Shown here: positions 57,649 to 64,000 of the stretch, piece by piece
Position numbering within the stretch: the stretch's first letter is position 1
Layout: each line of letters opens with the position of its first letter
NCBI GenBank assembly: GCA_022376515.1
Contig: WTXI01000043.1
Coordinates: 1-64,000, forward strand
Source of the DNA: Lactifluus volemus
Taxonomy: Eukaryota > Basidiomycota > Agaricomycetes > Russulales > Russulaceae
Length of the DNA stretch: 64,000 nt
Direction: 5' to 3'
Notes under the pieces: model-generated
Told to the model about the DNA's origin: nothing
Database searches by the model: none
What the model saw: the letters and a program-made list of their open reading frames with translations, nothing else
Program-made: the position numbers and the translations under genes

Positions 57649-58526
57649 CTCGAAAGTGGGTGGCAAGCTGCGTTGAGATGCTGGCTTCGGCCCTTATCCT
57701 TTTGTGCTCACGACGCAGTTCTTCTTTTATAGTCTACAGGAAGGTTCTAGTGATGTCACGATCCGGAATTTTGAAAGCAATAATCTCCCTCATTGGTAAC
57801 AGCTCATGGGGACAATCTGGCCGCGCCCATGAGCTGTTACTAACGAGGGACATTTTCGCTTTCTGTTTCGAGTAACTGCTCGCAGAAACAAGCAAAGCCG
57901 ACCTTGATCCGCACCACCATTCGTGTCCTCGGCGGTACTACCTGCCTTCCCATTCGAGGCACGTCGGAGCTCCTTGACGTCAGCATACCGTCAACCGAAC
58001 GCTCTATTCCAGATGGTTATCAGTGTGAAAGGCTAAAGTCCTAAAGAGGTGCAGTGTTCCACCTTCCGTGTCGAAGACAGACACAGGGTAAGTATGCCTG
58101 ACGTAACATGCAAGAGTAGTTGGTTGGCGAGCACAGGGGTGGTTCGTTGGTGCACAATTCTTGCGGATGGCAACGTCAGTGGCACGCCACTGGGGAATAA
58201 CATCTACGGTGACTGCCGCTGATTATCCCCTATCTTGCATTTGGGGAGACTCCGCAGATCTATAGGAAAAGGGGCTGCGCTCCACAGCCTGGGCCACGGC
58301 CGGTCGCCTCCATGCTTAGGCTTAGGGGAATCCAGCCCCTAACTACTCCAACGCAAACCGTCCACAGTCACCAGGAGTATTAGTATGGTAACTTACGAGT
58401 TTGCTAAGACGTTCTTGTTCAAACCCAAGTGTTAATACCCATGGTCACACTGGTTGTCTGCAGCGCTCCCTCTCGCCGCCACCACTCGTTCTTAACTCCA
58501 TAACACGCATCACTACTAGCTCCAAG
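57649..58526. other. Intergenic with a 26-bp inverted repeat
   Basis: No gene was found. The inverted repeat at 57785-57851 lies here. The remaining bases lead to the Reg1-like gene. Confidence 0.35.
57785..57851. repeat. 26-bp imperfect inverted repeat, 15-base loop
   Basis: 57785-57810 (ending GGTAACAGCTCATGGG) pairs with 57826-57851 (starting CCCATGAGCTGTTAC) with three mismatches, all in the outer ten bases. Confidence 0.85.
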
Positions 58527-59460
58527 ATGGCGCCCCCGTCTCTAGATCACACGATACCATCTCGGTATCGAGTCAGCAGGTTTCCTGATACAAGTGGACG
58601 ACTTCCTACTGCGTGAATGGAAGGAACAAAACCTGTGGGAGTCATGGCGCAACATCACGCGCCAAAAGTGTGATTCCATTCACGATCTCCGACTTGAGAA
58701 TGCAAGCTGGAGGGCCTGGTGGAAGGTGAAGAGAGATTTGAAGACGGTTGGGAGAGAAAGATGTCAGACAATCGATCTGTACGTCCTGGCACATGTTTCC
58801 CCTGTATAGCGCGTTAACTTTTCCAGGCCCAATGTGGGCGATAGTGAACAGCATAGCGCCCAGTCAATGTGGCCTGCAAGGCCGATTTTCAAAACCTATT
58901 ACAGCGACTCGGCTGTGTCTCCGCCTACACGTCCCTCCCCTTCCCAGTCAAGAAGCGACCCGGTCATCAAGAAATGGGCTCGCTTTGACCTTCGTAAACC
59001 CGTTACGGCTTTGACACGTCAGCCTCAATCACAATCAGAGGTGACCCCCCCCGCAACGCCCTTGACTGTCACGTCAAGTCACCACAATCTTGGCGCTTTC
59101 CATACTGGTGCCAGTGGGAAGACTATCGGACTCAATCCACGCCATGAGGGTAGCGATGACGGGTCAGTTCTGTTGTGATATATGAATTGTACTTGGAATG
59201 TGCTAACTTTTGTTGCTGTCTACATGCAGATACGAGGACATTCTGACCACAACTCAGACATTTCGACATCCTCGTCTGAGCTTCATCCCAGGATCTGGCC
59301 GAAACCAAACCACCAAGCGTACATTACCGCAAACAAGGCCTACAATCACGTCCTCTCAATGCAAGCAGCATTCGAGGCGGCCATTTCCAAAATCGGACCA
59401 CTTGAATACGTTATTCAAGTGGGGTTTAATCCTGAGTTCATCCGACATCAAGGATTAGTA
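58527..59460 (+). CDS. DUF1752 (AreA GATA-like) protein, Reg1-type, probably truncated
   Basis: From MAPPSLDHTIPSRYR (58527) the sequence reaches VDDFLLREWKEQNLWESWRN after one apparent missing base near 58598. It continues RLENASWRAWWKVKRDLKTV, the hallmark of DUF1752 proteins such as yeast Reg1, a regulatory partner of the Glc7 phosphatase in glucose repression. Exon 2 from about 58829 is Ser/Pro-rich and contains KKWARFDLRKP, a plausible phosphatase-docking RVxF-like site. An intron near 59162-59228 leads to YEDILTTTQTFRHPRLS. After that the expected long C-terminus is not found and another, unrelated-looking coding stretch begins. The identification rests on the DUF1752 block. Confidence 0.6.
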
Positions 59461-60302
59461 ATAGAAGAAATTTACCTGTCGCTCAATTGCTCTTCTTTTC
59501 CCCTCAACGAGGAATTTATTGAACTATACAACATATTTTCTCGCCTTTCCGGGTGCCATCTACACCCGTGAATCTATGTATCGTATTACTACCGACCGTC
59601 TCACCAACCGCTTCATGGATGCAAGTCTTGACATTTCAGGGGGTGAAGGAACCTCTGGCCGTGGCCATGGGGCCGTCACGGAAAAGGAAAGTCGAAGGAC
59701 CTGCCAAGGGATGGCGATGGAAACGACAATCCGATGATGGTGATGGTGGTGGAGGTGGAGGCAATGATAATCCGGATAACGGTGATGGTGGTGGAGGCAG
59801 TGAAAATCCAGATGACGGTGATGATGGAGATGACAGTGGAGACGATGATCCAGGCAACCCTGGTGGAAACAACTCCCAGCACGAGCCCGATTTTGACGTT
59901 CGATTGAGGTCGATGCTCAAGATTACTAATAATGACGGAGAGGTCACCCATGTTATCAATTCGAAGATGGATGCTACTATCACTGTATGTTCATTGATTA
60001 TGGAGATCATATGAATTAACTGATTCACCCCGTTTGCACAGGTTGGTGACAAGGTTCTTCATCGTTGGCCGGGACCCATGGTTGGCATCAACATCAAAGC
60101 AGTTTCCACGTCGTGCACAAGCGAGCATGAACCAAACTACACACTATCACGCTCAGCAGTCTATGTGACTGCGTGCTCCAGTCAAAATTTTGTTTCTCGA
60201 AGGCCAAGCCTCAAAATGTCTACATGGAAGGCGAAACAACGAAAAAAGTCACGAACAAGACCATTTCGGCCACCGCTGGAGCAAGTGTGCGGCTCCGCAT
60301 AG
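59229..60302 (+). CDS. Unrecognised protein with Gly/Asp-rich linker (fragmented)
   Basis: Pieces in neighbouring frames look coding: HQAYITANKAYNHVLSMQAA with a helical continuation (about 59310-59570), then KRKVEGPAKGWRWKRQSDDG followed by about 60 residues of Gly, Asp and Asn, then DFDVRLRSMLKITNNDGEV and THVINSKMDATIT. An intron near 59983-60040 joins VGDKVLHRWPGPMVGINIKA. I do not recognise it. It may be a separate gene or the replaced C-terminus of the DUF1752 gene. Exon borders are uncertain because of frame changes. Confidence 0.35.
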
Positions 60303-60637
60303 CCTGAATGGCTCTACGAACGCTGGGTGGGCAAGGGGCAGAGCACGGAGAAAGTGTCAAGCCGTTGGACAATTTCTTTCAGAGGTCTATCGACCTCTCC
60401 GGGTTATCTCATAAATAAAGACTATGCGGCTTTGACGGCGGATACTGGACATACGTCCCCAACAACAAGGATTTTCCCGATGTCGATTGCTTCTCCTTCG
60501 AGGACTCCCTTTCCCCATCAGGAGTTTTTGAGTTTATGAAGTTGGCGCCGCTTAAACTGAGATAAAACTCATATCTCTCTGGGAGACTGCAGCCTTGTCA
60601 GTTTGCTTCTGGATCCGATCTTCCCCAGTCGACGAAA

Positions 60638-60855
60638 GCCAGCAATGTTCACTAATTTCCTTCATGGAAATTTGACTATTCTTACTTTAAGTCACCAAAC
60701 CAGGTCCCTGATAATCCCATAGTTGTTAAGGGCCATCATCAAGCTACACTTTCCAAGGAAGTGTAGCTGATGCAGCCTAACAACTATGGATTATCGGGAC
60801 CTGGTAGCACTTAAGTAACAATGTCAATTATGAAGGAATTAGTGACATTGCTGGC
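60638..60855. repeat. 218-bp near-perfect palindrome
   Basis: The left arm starts GCCAGCAATGTTCACTAATT and the right arm is its reverse complement ending at 60855. Arms are about 100-105 bases around a short turn near 60750. Differences are mostly single bases present on the left and absent on the right. There is no coding potential. Confidence 0.88.
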
Positions 60856-62799
60856 TCGCGTGAAGACCTGATCACGATGAGCAAAATAGTGGTCGAAGAG
60901 AGTAGACGCTTCACGTGATGGTCAACTTGACGAAATCTCTTATTCTCGGCCCAACAAACGTGCCCCTGCCAACGAAGAGTCCCCTGCCAACTTCCCCCCC
61001 CCCCCCCCCCAGGCCCCAACAAGAAACAGTCCCCACAGCCCGGCCAAGAACTCCACCACCGCGCCCCTCGTGATGCCTCAAGGATCAGGCTCCACGCGGT
61101 AATTCCTGGAGAAAATGAGGGATCGGATTGAACTTTAAGAGACATAGCATAGCACAAGTGTAATCAAACGACAATTGACAGGCTGCGACAACATTAGTCG
61201 ATGCCGGTTACTAGTATGTCAGTATAAGCCGAGCTGTATGCGTGTATGGTCATGCACGGCGCGAAACTTGTAGCATCCCTGCAGCTCCACACGATGTGGT
61301 GGACAATGCTGCTCATAGCGACAGCTGAAGGCGAACAACCCGAGTACAACACGAAACGACAACCAGGCAAGGTGGAGAATGGACAACGTGCCCAGAGTAG
61401 CCTGGCGAGAATTAGTGTACAGTACCCGTTTCACGCGTGAAATGGTTAGCCCTCAGGATTTTGGTGTTTCCCCTACCAGTGGGAAGAAGATACATATCAG
61501 TAACTGCTGTAGCTTAACTAAGTTCCAGCTGTCCATCTCAATTGCGCAACTATTTGCGCTTGAAAACCGATCTCAAGTGTTCTACCAAATCTGAGCCGTG
61601 CAGGTGATGTCGTCGAGAATTGGTCCAGAAAGAGCCCAGTGATGGATGCGATGGAATACCCTTGTTTCGGCAACCACCACCAACGCGGCATTCCTTCGCG
61701 GCCTCGTTGACAGTGGTAGCTAGAGTAGACACAACGTATTCAGACTCGGACTCGGAGGTGGTTTGCCCCGAAAGCAACAGATAATGCTTTGTTATCCTCA
61801 CGACCTGATACCCCCTACTCAGAACCCAACCCCTGCAACTTCACACGTGTGATCCCTCTCCACTCTCGCCGGCACAGCGCCCGGCATGTCTGACCTCACA
61901 TCCCTTTCTCTTTCCCCCATTGACGCCCTCCTCAGAGGCAACTTGCCATCAAAATGGTCACCGCAATGTTAGAGGCCATGGAAAGAGAGTCACGGAATTC
62001 AAGATGACGCGGAATTCGGCCTCGTCGAGCGAGCAAGCAGAAAGGAGCTAAAAGAGCCGGGATATTGGGAGTTCTAGGGCTGTAGATGTGGTCGATAATA
62101 GTATGGTGTGGAGACGGCGTGAGCCCGTATGAATAATTATAACTGAGGTCAGGCAAATTTCTATGGCTGGCCCGGGGCATAGCTAAGATCAAGGATTGTG
62201 TGCATGTATGAATGCACTTTACGCTGCATAAGTGCTCAAGCGTTCAAAGGCCCCAGTTGTGTCACCGTTAGGGTACTTGCAAGATACAGGACATGAACCG
62301 TGACAAATAGAGATCCCGGCATATGATAGACCACTCTCAGATCTTTCTCACATTCTCATGGTTTTCTCGTGGTTGGGCGAGAGAGATTGTGAATGCCTCC
62401 TGACAAACGAGATGTTCACATTTTGAGGAAGAAAGGAGGGATGAAAGTCGGGGTCTGGAATTTCCCATGACAGCGCGCAGCTGGGCCCAGTGGTAACCCG
62501 CCAGCACGGACCTTCTCGTCGTCGCCCCTCCCTCATCAGAACAGTGCTCTCTGCTCCCTCTGGCCCATTTTCTCCCTCACAAAGTCCTTTCTCTGTCCGA
62601 ACCTAGGCCAAGGTCTCTCTGCAAGTCCCTACTTTAATTATCAGGGGTTTTTCTGCGTCGCAAAAACATTCCGTTGTGAGTCACTCGTTCAAAAACTTGT
62701 TCCAAAATGCGTTTTTTTTTATCCCTTACACAACAGTCTGGGTGTTTTCCCCACCACACTTATTTTGAAAAATGTTACAGGGGTTGTTACAAAAAAGCT
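60856..62799. other. Gene-poor stretch with a poly(C) run
   Basis: No supportable gene was found. A run of 17 C lies at 60994-61010. The last 100 bases precede the HPC2-like gene. Confidence 0.35.
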
Positions 62800-64000
62800 A
62801 TGGACTCTGACATTGAGATGCTGGACGAAAACCAAAAGGCCCTTCCCGTTCTTGTGACTTCCGGCGTCACTTGCCATTCTTCCTCCCTCGGACTCTTAAC
62901 AAGTCTCTCCCATCGCCCCGGACGTCGACGACAACAGTTCGGATGCGTCACCGACGACCTCCCACCCTCCTCTGACGTCTCTACTCCAGCTGCACCTGCG
63001 GCACCACCATCTCCGACGAAAACTGGCACGGAGGGGTGGAAGTAATAGCAAAGGTAAAGGCAAACCAGATTCCAGCAACCCACCAAAGCGCGTGCAGCGC
63101 GCTCACCATCGCCCCCATTGCCTCTGCCGCGCCGCCACCACTACCGATGCAGGCGATTCGATTGGAGATCAAACTTGGCGGTCCGGAAAGGATGAGGTGG
63201 ACGTGGCCTCGCTCGCCAAGGTGGCTGTGGACAGTGGCCGTGAAATGATACGAGAGCGAGGGCGACGGCGCGCCGGAATCTGGCGTGGGCACTGATGGCG
63301 GTGGCACGGGAGGAGAGAAGAAGGCAAAGAAGGTACAGAATCTCTTTCAATTTTTTTTTTCCATTTTCATTCTCACTTATGATCACATGTCGTCGTCGTC
63401 GTCGTCGTTGTCTTTTGTAGAAGAAGAAAAAAGAATTAGGTTCAGAGTACGGACCCTTTCATCGAACTGGCGATCGACGAGCGGACGTTCATCGCGCAGG
63501 CGAAACAGCAAGAGTTTTTACGTCTTTTCGGGTGAAGTCGCTTTGCTCAAGGAAAAATCGCAACGGAAACCGAAAGCCGAAACAAGTCAGCGTTGCCCGG
63601 GCCCGAGCCCATCGCGGGACCGAGCAATTACCCGCATGCGGTCATCAATCACGGTAGTCATTCTTCGTCTTCGCATTCGCAGGCGCTGCGGCCACCGCAG
63701 CAGTATCGCCAAGGAGCTCTCGATCGTGCTTTTGCCAGATGGGGAAGGTGGGCAAAAAACGCAGGATGAGACTTTCTGTGGAAAGCTCGAACGGGAAGAA
63801 GCGACGGGTGGTAAACATTGTACGTCTGGAGAGGCTCCTTTTTTTTTATTCAACTCGTTTTCACGTGGCCCTATTATTTAGCACCTTTTCCATCCCGACC
63901 TCGAAGCCGCCATCTCGAAAGGTGTGTGTGTTCCATACAACCGATCTGCCATGAGCGTACGTTCGTTTCCGTCCCTAAATGTTTTATGCTCACGCCGGTG
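62800..64000 (+). CDS. HPC2: HPC2/ubinuclein-type protein with HUN domain (3' end outside window, frameshifted)
   Basis: HPC2/ubinuclein is the subunit of the HIR histone-chaperone complex that binds H3.3-type histones. It starts MDSDIEMLDENQKALPV at 62800, followed by a Ser/Pro-rich stretch. Then PMQAIRLEIKLGGPE and, one frame away, KDEVDVASLAKVAVDSGREM lead to an intron (about 63331-63420). The Hpc2-related HUN motif follows as DPFIELAIDERTFIAQAKQQ and FYVFSGEVALLKEK in adjoining frames. At least three single-base indels are needed (near 63188, 63250 and 63520). After a further intron the gene runs past the window end. The HUN block is distinctive even though the frame is broken. Confidence 0.65.

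Noticed and set aside
1..64000. Search for tRNA genes through GGTTCGAATCC-type T-loops
   Set aside because: The few matches (near 24361, 34816 and 36888) lie in coding or unstructured sequence without an acceptor stem or D-arm.

Overview
The window is nuclear DNA of a filamentous basidiomycete, most likely an Agaricomycete. The evidence is genes split by many 50-80 base GT-AG introns, tandem DUF6534-type membrane proteins, a DUF6535 protein, an F-box protein and a large NACHT-WD40 (NLR-like) protein. The WD40 wording recalls Rhizoctonia/Ceratobasidium relatives, but that placement is a guess. There are no prokaryotic operons, and I found no tRNA, rRNA or CRISPR.

Layout. 1-17.6 kb: four paralogues of a DUF6534-type multi-pass membrane protein on the + strand (A partial, B with one frameshift, C broken, D intact with 12 exons), with a fragment E at 26 kb. 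Between A and B sit two head-to-tail LINE-derived elements separated and flanked by three copies of the same 14-bp target sequence. 17.8-25.4 kb: the Hsp70 exchange factor FES1 on the - strand, then two uncharacterised multi-pass membrane proteins on the + strand. 26-30 kb: relics and a MITE-like element. 30-40.7 kb: a DUF6535 protein followed by a C2-NACHT-WD40 protein whose 14 WD40 units are all exactly 43 residues. 41-53 kb: an hsp20 relic, then genes on the - strand (an uncharacterised protein, an F-box protein, elongation factor 1B-gamma and a second membrane protein). 53-64 kb: orphan fragments, a second hsp20 relic, a Reg1-like DUF1752 protein, a long palindrome, and the start of an HPC2/ubinuclein-type gene that runs off the window.

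The housekeeping genes (FES1, eEF1B-gamma, HPC2-like, Reg1-like) form the stable backbone. The DUF6534/DUF6535/NLR genes and repeats form the variable fraction. No metabolic cluster is visible. The NLR has the architecture of fungal non-self recognition proteins, and its most variable repeat columns match those reported for Podospora HNWD genes.

A caution applies to the whole window: many otherwise well conserved exons, including those of eEF1B-gamma, need one added base to stay in frame, usually in a short homopolymer. Intron phases confirm the missing base in several places. This looks more like assembly indels than loss of so many genes, so 'frameshifted' calls should be checked against reads before anything is called a pseudogene.
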